A stretch of DNA of 64,000 bases from Cladobotryum mycophilum (Eukaryota > Ascomycota > Sordariomycetes > Hypocreales > Hypocreaceae), in NCBI GenBank assembly GCA_036429605.1, contig CM071591.1:496001-560000 (forward strand). Direction: 5' to 3'. Position 1 is the stretch's first letter. Each line of letters opens with the position of its first letter. Below, one piece after another: positions 1 through 11,193 of this stretch. The notes under the pieces were generated by a model, which worked only from the letters and a program-made list of their open reading frames with translations, was not told the origin of the DNA and made no database searches. Both the position numbers and the translations under genes were made by a program.

Positions 1-2480
1 GCAAGCAAGCATTGCCAAGGGTGGAGAGGAGAGGAGAAGAGAAGAGAGGGGGGGACCCTTCACACAGTGACACACTCACACACACTCTCATACACATACA
101 CGTACTCACGCAGGCACTAGAATTTATTACCCCAGATTTTCAAGGGGCGGGTGAGAATTTGGGGTATCCCGTTTCTCCAGTCGGTGGCTTTTTTCTTCTT
201 TCTTTCTTCATCTCCACAGCTCACGCTTCAGCTTATTTTGGCTTGTTTTCTGTCCTTTTTCCCCAATAATTTTTACATGCAATCCCCATTTATACCATCT
301 AGACTAGATTGATTCTCCCTTCGCCCGAAGTCCTCTTCGTCACCAACGCCAACACCAACATCAACACCAACAAACCAAGTATACTGCACCTACACCAACC
401 CAAAGAAGCAAAAAAAGAAAGAAAAAAGAAGAAAAAAAGGATAAATGAAAACAAATAAATAAATAGCAAATAGTAAAACGCCTCTCCATCGTTTCTAGAC
501 CCGGAAATAAAAATAAAAATAAAAATAAAAACAGAAATGCTCAGCGCAAGTGGTGTTGAGAGCGGATTGTTCCCGGGTACCTCAACTTGACTTGCTCTGT
601 CCTACGTTTCAGCATCACCCCAGCATGTACTTTTCAGTACTGGGCACCAATACATGCCATGCCATGCCGTACATTCAACAACTTCAAGGTTCTCCTCTTT
701 CTTCTCCTCCCCCCAGCCACCAATTGAAGTATCCATGACCCTCTCATCCTCCCATGCATCTTCCTTCCGTCTCTCTCTTTCTCTCTCCGCATCTCAACAA
801 ACATCCACTTGTCCGGTGGGTCATCACATTTACCATCTGCCTTGTGCAAGTACTAGGGTACCTACCTACCTACTCCGTACCTAGTATATACATACAAGTT
901 CATTGCCCCCCATGGCGTTTTATGGAGGGCGGCTGAATTATTTATGCGCATGTATGGAGTATGAAGTATGAAGTATGTATGTACATGTACCCAAACAAAG
1001 TCCAGGCACTATAAACGGACAGTCTTGCATCTAAACCCTCTCCGCACCCGTTTTTTCCCACCCGACATTGTCTTGTGTCAGTTCAAGCTCAAGTTTCAAG
1101 TTCAAGTCTCTCTCCAACCGGCACGACGCTGACTGACTCAAGATGACATGATAAACATAGATAGGTAACAATACTGCAAGTCTTTTTTTTTTTTTTTTTT
1201 TTGTCTCTCTCGGCAAAAGATAACGCATGTCTTAGCATTTTCATGTACGTGAGCCCAAAATAAAATTACATCCTTTTTGTACGTAAATCATCAAATGAAA
1301 AAGAGTCATCTCAACAACGTAAAACACGAATCCGGTATACGAACGAGCAAAAAAGCTCCACTACCATCCCACTTACTCCCCATCCTCCACCATTCACTTC
1401 CCCTCCCCCTGTCTGCCGCCTCCCGTCGGTGAGCAAGATGGCCAGGGTCATGATAGAATACAATACAATACAATACAATACAATACAACATGCAACCAGC
1501 TGTGTGCGCATAGGCATGCAATGTAAGGGCAATGTAGGGAAATCCCTATGCAGTATCCCACGCAGTTATCCCATGCAGTTATCCCCCCCCCCCCAAGGCC
1601 GACAGCCTCACGTTTGCCCAGAAAAACGGGCAAATTTGACAAGTGATATCAACTTTCAGAAAAAGAAGGAGGAGAAAACATCCCCCCCCGGTCGCGGCAG
1701 TCGGATATCCATCCCTAGGGTCAGGTGGGGGAGAGAAAATATTGGCACAGCCAAAGTTGATGAGGATCAAGTTACACAATAAGAAAACCAGGGAGCAAGG
1801 GAGGGGAACAAGGGGGTTCACTGTTCAAACCTGCTCAAAACTCTCCAAAACGAGAGAAATACGCAGCAACCCTAGAATATAGACTGAGATTTTCACCTCG
1901 ACTTTGCAAAGATCTTCATTCGCCTTCCATCGGTCGGTCCATCGGCAGGTCCATAGGCAGTATCCTCCTCGAGGAGCTCTACAAGCAAGGTCTTGGCTAA
2001 CCCATCAGACAACCACAAGTTGATACACGTCACCACAACTTCAAAACAACAGCAACAGCATGTATCCACAACCTTGTCAATAATGGATCAAGTCGCTATA
2101 GCTAGTTCCGAGTCCAATCACAGTACCCCCAATTCCAAATGCCTGCCCCATCCGTCCGTCCGTCCGTCCATCCGTCATAGTGAAAGTCATTAAATCCATC
2201 TATCTAATATCCACCATCCATTTCCTCTTAATCCGCTTACCCAGACCAATCCAATCCCGCGAGAGTAGGCAAAAGGACAGCAGAACAAGCCTACCGCCTC
2301 ATAAACTTTTCTCCAAAATCATTCGCTAAACGCCAGCATTTCCTTTCCCATATCCCGTCATGTCATTATAATCCCAATCCAACCCATTCCAATCCAGTCC
2401 GGTCCAATCCGTCCCATTCCGTTCCAATACCGCAGTCCATACCTGCAGTCCAAGTGCCATCGTAGTGTTCGTAATTAGCA
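1..2480. other. Intergenic, no gene seen
   Basis: No convincing coding region. The stretch is rich in simple sequence: purine runs near 25-50, A-rich tracts at 400-535, a 20-T run near 1183-1202, a short ATACA repeat at 1458-1487 and a C run near 1575-1590. A TACTCCGTA motif lies at 871-879 beside a TACC-type repeat. Short open frames here are low complexity and on both strands. It may include the 3' region of the F-box-like gene that ends at 2481. Confidence 0.6.
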
Positions 2481-3637
2481 TCAAACCTCCTCTGCCACAT
2501 CCACACTCTCAGTTTCTCTACTTCCTCTGAACCACCATGTCGCCGGGTAGTCCTGTTCCATGCTCTGCGGATCAGCCCAAAAGACCAGAATGGTCAACGT
2601 CTTGGTGATGAAGCGCCTCATGAGCGACGACCTGGGCTTGTTCCGGCGCCACATTTTCCACTCGCACAGCAGGATAAAGTTACCTGCCGCATTCAGAAAT
2701 CGAAAAAACCTGTATCCAAGTGTGAGCGCGCGTACATTGCATGGCATAGCATAGCATGGCATGGCATATCATAAATAAAGAAAAACATAAATGACGAGAT
2801 GCAGATGCCGGCAGATTGGGAATGGGCCGCTTACATGTTTATGCCGATGAACGCTAGGGTCGCCATGGTGGCTTTGGAGGCCCCGTTCGGAGATTTAGAA
2901 ATGTGTTCGGCAATTGCATACACCGGAGGTATCCAGAGGGCCATGATGGCCAGCTCTAGGACGAATGCCCAGTGGTAGGTTCTCAGCACCGCGCCTCGAA
3001 GGACGGATAGTCCAAATACCCAGAATGCTACCACAAAGTTGACCTGAAATGGTTGTCAGTTCATCCATCCACACATGGAAATGGAATGGACTTGAAGAGA
3101 GATACTCACAATGGTTGGCCCCAACACCATCTTGGAGTGTCTGAAATAATGCCAACACAGCGCCGCCGCTATAATGACAACAGCCCACTGCGCACATCCC
3201 AGCAGGAAATACAGTAAAAGGATGCGGTTGTACTTTTGGAAACACTTGACGTGAAACTCGGGCTGGTTCCATCCCGCTATCGTCGACACCGGGTAGCCGC
3301 ACCACCGACACACCCAGACCGAAGCAGAGTTGCCCAGCATGTACTTGCGCCCGACCATGAAGCCGGAGCGCTGGGCCACGCAGTCGAAGCACCTGCTCGC
3401 GAGTGGGTAGCGCGCGTCCGACTCCTCTGCTCGGATCAAGTCCATGCCGTGCTTATGCACGAGGCAGAGGTAGCACGTCGAAAGCAAGACATCCTTGAGG
3501 TTCGGAAACAAGGTCCGTATCGTGGCCTTGTTGAGGCTCCTCCGGATACCAGAATTCGTCCTCCGCAGACGCTCAATGTCTCCGAAATCGAGATATGACA
3601 AGATCAGGAGCTGCAGTTCGGACGGCAGGCGCAGCAA
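2481..3637 (-). CDS. F-box-like protein with zinc-ribbon cysteines and four membrane segments
   Basis: Three exons fit: 3110-3637, 2835-3043 and 2709-2481, with introns of 66 and 125 bp (donors GTGAGT and GTAAGC, acceptors CAG), giving 321 aa. The N-terminus (LPSELQLLILSYLDFGDIERLRR, residues 4-26, shown only as key pattern LPxELxxxILxYL) resembles an F-box, the Skp1-binding motif of SCF ubiquitin ligases. Three CxxC pairs follow at about C55/C58, C83/C86 and C110/C113, suggesting a zinc-binding ribbon. From residue 138 on there are four hydrophobic stretches (about 138-163, 171-195, 200-222, 240-262) that look like transmembrane helices. Proteins of this layout are common hypothetical proteins in Sordariomycetes. 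The function is unknown; a membrane-anchored substrate adaptor is an inference. The start is the first ATG of the frame and sits directly before the F-box. Confidence 0.8.
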
Positions 3638-5967
3638 CCTATCGTATATGGGTCCCCAGGTGGGAGTCCCGGGGGGAGACCCCGCCTCGACGATATCTGA
3701 AACGCATTCTTGGGATCACGGGAACGAGCCTGCGCGGGGACGGCCAGGGCGGACTCATTGTCGCTGGAGATGCCGGTGTGGGGGTATAAAAGACGACTTC
3801 TACCTAGAATTCGTCGCCATCCTTCCGGTGTGTGACTGAATTCCATTGTACATTTCCGTTTGCGCCAAGCTGTGAGTTTTTTTCAGTGAATGACGGCCGG
3901 GCAGCGGGGGGCCATGCAGATGAGTTGAATAGGTAGGGAGGTAGAACGAGTGAATGAATGAATGAACAATGATGATGGTGTTGTGTTGTGTGCCTCAAGG
4001 TCAGCCTCGCAATCAGAGAATGCGTGGTTGGGCGGTGGTGGTGGTGGTGCGATGCGCCACAAGCGGGCAACCCAACAAGCTCCAGCAGCTACCTCCTCCT
4101 CTATCCAGCTGCGAGACAAGTCCTAGATGCAAGGTCATAGGAGGCTGCTCGAGACTGGTGGATAAAGGTTGGTGTCGGAAGCGCTGATGATTAAGGATGG
4201 ATATGCCGTAGCCATCAAATGAGGAAAGGACGTGTCATGAATGAGCTACCTGATGTATAGAGAGAGAGAGAGATAAAAGAATGCCTGGCGAGCTGTAGCG
4301 TGTAATGATGATGACGATGATGATGGTGATGATGTTGATGTCCGCCCGTCGCCAGTAGTAGGAAATAGGCAGGTCCTGCGAATAACCTTAATAAAGAGGC
4401 TACAGCACCTAAGGCAAGCACCAAGCACACCGAGCGTCTGTAAGCAAGCAAACAAGCAGGGAAAGAAGCAAACAATAAACACACGGGAACAAAGACGAGC
4501 CCCGTCCCCTCCAATTGCAGTAGGCGTGGTAGCAGTAGCAGTAGCAGTAGCAGCAGTAGTAGCAGCTATTGTCTGATGCAAGTGCCTGGAAAGAGAGAGT
4601 AGGTGAGGAGCTGGGAGGTTAGGTAATCGGAAGCGGCCGAGTGCGTTATTGTGGCACAAGAAAAAGCCTGTGGCTGGGGATGGCTCTCTCTCCCAACCCG
4701 TCAGTAATACAGTGGGCAAGCAGCCTAAAGCCTCAGTTACATTCCAGCGCAGTTTTGAGTGAGGCAATCGTCGCACACACACCTCAACACTGGACCTCTC
4801 TCCCTTGCGTAGAATTGGATCCTTCTTCGGACGGCAAACCAGCTGAAAAGGATCTAGGTTCCGCTGCACACGCACAAGTCCGTACGGTAGGCTTGCAGCA
4901 GCCCGGCTAAAAGAAAAAAAGAGAAAAAGAAAAACACGTTGTAGGGCTTCTAGCTTCCAGTGTTTCAAGGGTTCCTTTTCGTTGTTTTCAGCTGGCACTG
5001 GACGAAAGGGAAACGGTTCCGTCTTCGCTTGCCACCACCATTTCCCTCTCTCTCTTCATCGGCGCCACCACTTCAGGCACGCATTGACTTCTTTGCTGAC
5101 ATCAGCTGAATCGGATAGGCTGGACGGGACGGGACACGCGGGAGGAGGATAGCCCCAAAAGAAACAACGGGATGACTACCACTACTACAGCTACTACTGT
5201 TTAGAGCTGATGATGAGATGCATGGATAATATGATATAAGCAATAAATAAGGTACTACTATTGAAAAGTAGGACTTGAAAGAGGTTTTTTTTTTTTTTTA
5301 CGAGAGAAATAAAAATAAAACACGAGAGAACTCTTCTTGTTCATGTTGTAATAATAACGAATCATTTATTTACTTCCCTCACATCCGGAACAAGACAAAT
5401 AGATGGAAAACAAGAGAAATGACCAAAAGTACAAGAGGGATTATTGGAAACGCGAGAACACACGGTAATGTTGGAAAAATCACGAGGAAAAAAAACAATA
5501 GATACGAATCCCAATATCATGTCCAGCATCACCGGCGTTTATTTCCCACTCCTCAGGGACGCAATACGAGATCCTACGCCATCATATAGCCAACCAACAC
5601 TATCAACATCCTAAGCAAACAACACGACTTCAGCCTCATTTTCACTCGTTACTATTTAATTTAATTTATGTATTTTATATCTGTTTGCTATCCATATCCA
5701 TATAAATGAGTGACAAGTTCCTTCCCATATATCCAACTATCAAATCTTATTCAATCTTGTACCCATCCATGTCCCCTCATCCAAACCCTCCATTCGGCGA
5801 TTCCAGTTCGGAGGTTTTCTTAAAACGACCGCTGACCAACAAAGGGAAGAGATTTCGAAAGAAAAAAAAACCTTCTTCTTTCATCAGCCCTGGCGTCAAC
5901 CCCCAAAACAAACCGGCCCCCCCACCCCATGGAGAAAACCGACAACTAGTCTACCTGTTTTCCACCC
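3638..5967. other. Intergenic, low complexity
   Basis: No supported gene in 2.3 kb. It holds simple repeats: GAATG units near 3950-3966, an AG run at 4259-4272, GATGAT-type repeats at 4308-4340, GTAGCA units near 4525-4565 and a T run near 5286. The long minus-strand open frame at 4246-4998 has no ATG and is repeat-derived. The region probably contains the promoter of the F-box-like gene and the 3' region of the RdRP gene. Confidence 0.55.
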
Positions 5968-8900
5968 TCATCGCATCGGCAGCACCATATGTTGCTGTTG
6001 ACTTTCGTGGACCCCCAGATAACCGCCGCCAGTGTCAGCCCTGTTGCTGTGGTTGAGTAAATCGCTCAACTCCTTTGCCAGGCAGCACGCAGCCAACACC
6101 CGGAAGCTCTCCATGTCTCCAGTCCCGTAGTACGGCGTCTTCGGGTCATCTGGCTTCTTGGAGCAGCCCACCATCACGCACGCCCAGCAGAGCTCCACCG
6201 CATTCATTCTCTCTCGCTCCCCTCCGTCAAACGTCGGCGGTGCATTTTCTCCGCTCGTGGTGCGGTCGCGAATCAGCTTCACGATCCACGTCATGACCCC
6301 CTCCATCTGCTCCTTGAGTTTCATTGACGAATCTCGCTCCCGTTGTGTCTGACGTCCAACCTTTTTTAGGAGAGAGCCGCAGAATGCTTCCACTTCTGTA
6401 ATGGGCGTTCGCGGGTTTTCCGCAAAGTGCCACATGTTATCACTCATGGCATTCTCGTATCTGTTTAATGGTTAGCATTATTTCATCCATCCAACCGTAA
6501 CTTGAGGGCATCTTCTCTTACAGCAAACGAATCTTCCACGCATCTTCGATTCTGCGCTGGTAAATAATATCGTCCGGACCATATCCATGATCATCTAGGG
6601 CCGTCATAACTCGCCCAATCAGCTGCTCCCATACCGTAGGTCCGTCCATATTGACGGGTCGATGAATCTCCTCATTCCAAATTTTACGTTCATCCACCCC
6701 TCGATATAGGCGACCCAATATTTTTTCAGATTTGTGAAATCGGTGTTTAACCGTTCCCATGCCATCTTCTTCATCTTCATCATCTTCTCTATCCAAAATG
6801 TAATCAATTTGCCCGAGATCAAAGAGCTTCAACGGGGGAGCTGGTGCAAGGCTATACAGCGGTACCCAATAATGTTAGCTTCATGCCATCATAACTCAAC
6901 TCTAGAAAGGAAAAAAGAAAAAAACTTACAAATCTGGACGTGTCCGAGTGCGCCTGGGAATATCCTGGACGTCGACCGGAATTCCCGTTTTGGAATAGTC
7001 GACAGCCGTCGAGTGCAGCTCCGCAAGCTCTGTGCATTGGGGATCTAGGGTCCCCTCCTCGTTGATGTCAGCAAGGATCTGGTGCCGGATAGCAATAAGT
7101 CCCAGGACATCAGTGGCCATGAAATTGATAAAAAAGTCGGCAATGTCGTCGCGCGTGACCTCCCGAGACAAGGGCTCAGGCATTACTCTCGGATAATCGG
7201 CCGGACTAAATTGACGCTGTGGGCATGCCTCGGGATCCCAGATGACGCTGTATAAATCTCCGTCAAGGTCTCCGCCACTGAGCTGACTGGGCAAATCACG
7301 CTTTCCCCTTTGGCTAAATACGATGCAGTTTTCCAGGTGCCTCAGAGGATGCCCATCTGGCGGCGTCACCATCTTGACGTATTGAACGTCGCCTGGGTGG
7401 AGCGCGGGGGACCGAGTCACAATAACATAGCCATCCTTGAGCGATCCCTTGACCCTGCCCTGGATTTTGTCGTACTTGCGATCGTATGTGACGTAAATTT
7501 CACCTTCTTTGAGGAAAGCAGTCTCATCCATGACGCCAAAGAGGGTTACACCCTGATCGACAGGGATTCGTGCTTTATGCTTGAGCATTCTGAGTTCTCG
7601 CAAGACGACGTGCTCCACCAGTGATTTCATGAATCTATCACGGCGGTAGTCGATATTCATCTTGTCCAGGAGTTTGATGAGTCTGGGCAAGCCCGCAACA
7701 GAACCAATGTCTTGATATTCCAGGAATGTGCCTGTGTTCGACGCTGACGAAGTCACGGCGCGCAATGTCGTGAGCGCCTTATTTTGTTGATCCATGAACC
7801 ATTGATCTTTGGTTCCCATGTCTTCGAGAATCTTAATAATCTGGCGGTTCAGAACGAGCTTCAGCGGCTGAGACGCTGTATCGCAAATGCCAAGGGACAC
7901 AAAGTCGTTGCTCTCAAACTTCATCATGGACTCTTTGCGGATGCAAATGATCCTGCCTTTCAAGCGAGAGTCGAGAGAGAGCATTCCCTTGACCCCGGCG
8001 ATTCGAACCTGAAAGCACGTTGGAGTTTGTGATTTCCTGGGGATGTGATCCCACACCTCCTCCATGGCGAGCCGGGAAATGGTGCCGACGCCGTCGCTAA
8101 AGACGCGAGATCCATCTGCCGTCTTCACGTCGGTAATGTACTGTATATCGATTCTCCGCTCAAATATCGGGACCGCAAATGGGGTTTCAGAGAACGCTTG
8201 TCCGATTCGTGCGGCGCACTTGGCTGGGATCCGGATGCCTCGGAAATCGCCCAGAGCCTTGATGATTGTGTCATAGGTTTGACGCTTCATCCGATTATCA
8301 ATAAAGGGAGCTGAGAACCAAGCCGAGTGAGAGCGGAGTGAGGAGTGCGAGAATCCAAGAAAGGAGAATCTCCTGCCTGCAATCTGAACTCCTTCTCGTA
8401 GAACCGCCCTGTATCGGTCAAAGACGTCATTGTTAGATATCCTCGGATTGTAGGGTAAATCCTGTCCATCTTCGTCGCAAAAGGTCACACGAACAAAGTA
8501 ATCCGTGCGGTCCGAGAACATGCGCAAAACTCGGTTCTTGCTCTCAGCATCCGGCCCCGCAAGAAGGATTCGGGTTGGCGTAACTATGAGCTTCAAAACC
8601 CAAGCCTGACGTTCAGGAATCTTCCCGCCATAATCTCTTGTCCGCTCCGGATCTTCCAATCGCAAAGAACTCTCAAGCCGAATGACATGTTCAAGCAGAA
8701 CCTCGACTTCAAGATCCTGAGGCACTGTCCCGGAGCACGGGTACGGAATCTTTGTGTAGAGGTTCTTCATAGCATCCGTCGTGAATGGAAGTGGTTTGCC
8801 GCTTCTTCTGCAGTCCAACGCAATTCGTTCCATGGCATCGAGCATGTCCGACCCCTTAGCTGGATGCAGATAGTTATTACACACCAACAATTGGACTTGA

Positions 8901-9886
8901 AACAGAATGACAAACGGCAACACATTGCCCCTTCCGGGAACACCAAATTTTCCAATCTTGCCAAGGAAAGTTGCCATGGATGTGGAATAGTCCTCCTCCC
9001 GCGGCCGGGGAGTCGCATTCACGGGGAGCGATTGCCGAGTGACTGACAGGAGGTCCCGGGACCTCAGAGCCTTTATGGTGTCGTAGAAATGGGACTGATA
9101 CAAGCAGATTTGGTAGACCAAGCAGCAAGCCACGTATCTGAAATGATCCGGCCACATTTCGATTGACGTCTTTCTCTTCCACTGAGCATTACCATAGGTC
9201 ACCTCATCGCCGGGGACAGAACTTTGGTAGAAACGTGGCGGTTCGCTGAGAACAAAGGTCAGGCATGACTTTTCAGAGTCGGCAATAAGGTCTTGAATGA
9301 GGTTGTATGGTATATCCATACGCCAATCGCCCATGGTGAGCTTAAAGGAACGCCCTCCAAACAGGGCAGCGTTGTCAGGGCGGCCGCGGAAAATGGTTTG
9401 TTGGATAAACGTCAGAGTATTAGACGGTTGCATAAACATGTTTTTGCCGCAAGCAATGTAGCTGACCCTTGCGCGGACCGCCGGCAGCCTTGGGTTCCTG
9501 TCAGGGGCCGCTGCCTGGTGCTCTTTCTCATAGACCAGAGAGCTCAGGAGGAGTCGATCCAGGGGGCGGAGACTCTTTTCCGCAAAGACGGCAGTCTTGA
9601 GTATATGTAGTTTAGCAATGGCCCGAGGTCGGTTTCTGTGATTGAGAGAGCCATCGGTTTGTTGGTCATTATCCTGTGACAAAGTCACCGGGTTGACCTT
9701 TCCGTGTTTCTTTAGAAACTTTGCACCATCAGCAGGCGTGAGGAACAAGATCCATGCTTGGGGTTTCTTTCTGGGCTTTTCGACGTGAAAGTTCACAACG
9801 CCCAGTGCATTCATGAATGGCTTAAGCTCCCGCTTTAGTTGGTCATCTGACACATATTGAGGAACGTTTCTGAGAACGACCTCCAT
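5968..9886 (-). CDS. RNA-dependent RNA polymerase of the eukaryotic RNA-silencing family
   Basis: Three exons fit: 6930-9886, 6522-6851 and 5968-6460, with introns of 78 and 61 bp (donors GTAAGT and GTAAGA), giving 1259 aa. This length matches cellular silencing RdRPs. The N-terminus (about residues 1-90) looks like an RRM fold (EVVLRNVPQYVSDDQL). The core carries the catalytic motif DLDGD at residues 873-877 in the context LSGGDLDGDLY, which binds the metal in this two-barrel polymerase family (QDE-1, SAD-1, RRP-3, fission yeast Rdp1). Such enzymes make double-stranded RNA from single-stranded templates to feed Dicer and Argonaute. The RRM argues for an Rdp1/SAD-1/RRP-3-type paralogue rather than QDE-1, but I cannot assign the clade by eye. 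No stop or frameshift is seen across the three exons, so it looks functional. It lies about 8 kb from the mutated transposon, though this spacing may be chance. Confidence 0.95.
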
Positions 9887-11193
9887 GATGTCTATTTCGA
9901 GTCAGTGGTGGGGTCCGTGTATTATACGTCTGCGGTGTAACTTACACGCTTTTTATGCTAATGTAGCCAGCGATTTTTGCAATACTCTATCCCGGGCACT
10001 GCTTACTAGCTAATAAGAATGCAGCCTAGAATGATGAAGAGAGCCTTCCCAAACGGGCCATGAATGGTAAGTAATAGATGCTGGACGTCCACAGCGGCTG
10101 TTTCTCGATCGATTTGCGAGCCAACTGGTGTTGTGCTGCGGAGAAGGCGTTTCAAATGAGGGGCAGCAGGTCCACAAACAGATGCGGCACTAACAGTTGT
10201 GCAGGTGGACGTGTGTCTCTATTGGTATCGAATTGTTTTTTTGTTTCAGCTGGTAAAGCTGGAGCCAACGGTTCGGCGGCCTGTTCCTGCATGTGAGAAC
10301 AGGCCGAGTTGTTTCCTTGGGAGCCGACGGACTTAATTGAACGGCTGTCAGTGATGCCCATCCGTTTGTTTGATTGATTATTGATTGTTGTAAAGTGAAC
10401 AGAGAGAGGGGTCGTGTTTGCCAACTGAGGGTGTGGGACCTGTTTGGGCGCGTTTAAATGAGGTCTCCTGTTGTGTAACCAGCTCTTCGGAATAGGCTCT
10501 ATTATTTTCCTACCGCGAACCTCGAACCTCGAACCTTGAACCTTGGACATTGGACGAGGCTGGGCTGGGCTGGACCGTTTTGGGCTTGACTGTGCTTCCG
10601 AGTCTGTCTGTCTGCCTGCCTCGGAAGCACAGTAACAAGAACCAAAAAAGCCCACAGACCGCAAATCTTTCAGCAGTTTAATGTGGTGGAGAGGAGTCTA
10701 CTTAGTCCGCGTGTGGCTGCAGTCGTCAGTCAGTCTTGGACGTTTGCGGGAAGCCCACTGTTTTATTACTCCGTTCCTTCCCTCTTGCTTAGCTTGACCG
10801 GCTTATCAGTTCCGACGGAATATTCTCGGCTATATGAGGTCATGATGAGAGAGAGAGTGAGTTAGTAAAAAGTGCTAACCTACCCTTACCCTGACCTCAG
10901 TGAGGCTCGAGTGACACCTTTGGACCCCACAGCAACCTTCAACTCCGTCATCAATTGCCGAGACATCTTTATCCACCCACTTCACTCATCGCGGGGTTGC
11001 TCATGACAATTGCAGAGATGGGTAAGAATCTTACTGGGTTCGGCGGCAGCAGCAGCGGCTGGATTACACCATGACTCTCCTCTCGTATATCATAGATCCC
11101 CCTCCTACCAATAACTCAAGGGGCGCCAAACCAAGCCAAACCAAAACCAAAACCAAAACCAAAAAGCATTTGTGAGATACAAAAGCCAACAAC
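9887..11193. other. Divergent promoter region
   Basis: This 1.3 kb separates the RdRP gene (-) from the hydrolase gene (+) and must contain both promoters. A cluster of direct repeats of the type CGAACCT lies near 10518-10545, GGCTGGGCTGG near 10558-10570, and a CCAAAAC-type repeat at 11133-11162 lies just ahead of the hydrolase start. The minus-strand open frame 10152-10664 has no recognisable domain and is not called. Confidence 0.5.

Noticed and set aside
4246..4998. 250-codon open frame on the minus strand
   Set aside because: It starts with GTG, contains no ATG, and its content comes from GTAGCA and GATGAT repeats (runs of Thr, Ala, Ser, His).
8000..8015. B-box-like GATTCGAACCTG resembling a tRNA
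   Set aside because: It lies inside the RdRP coding exon and no A box or cloverleaf surrounds it.
10152..10664. 170-codon frame between the RdRP and hydrolase genes
   Set aside because: Low-complexity, no motif, overlaps probable promoter DNA and repeats.
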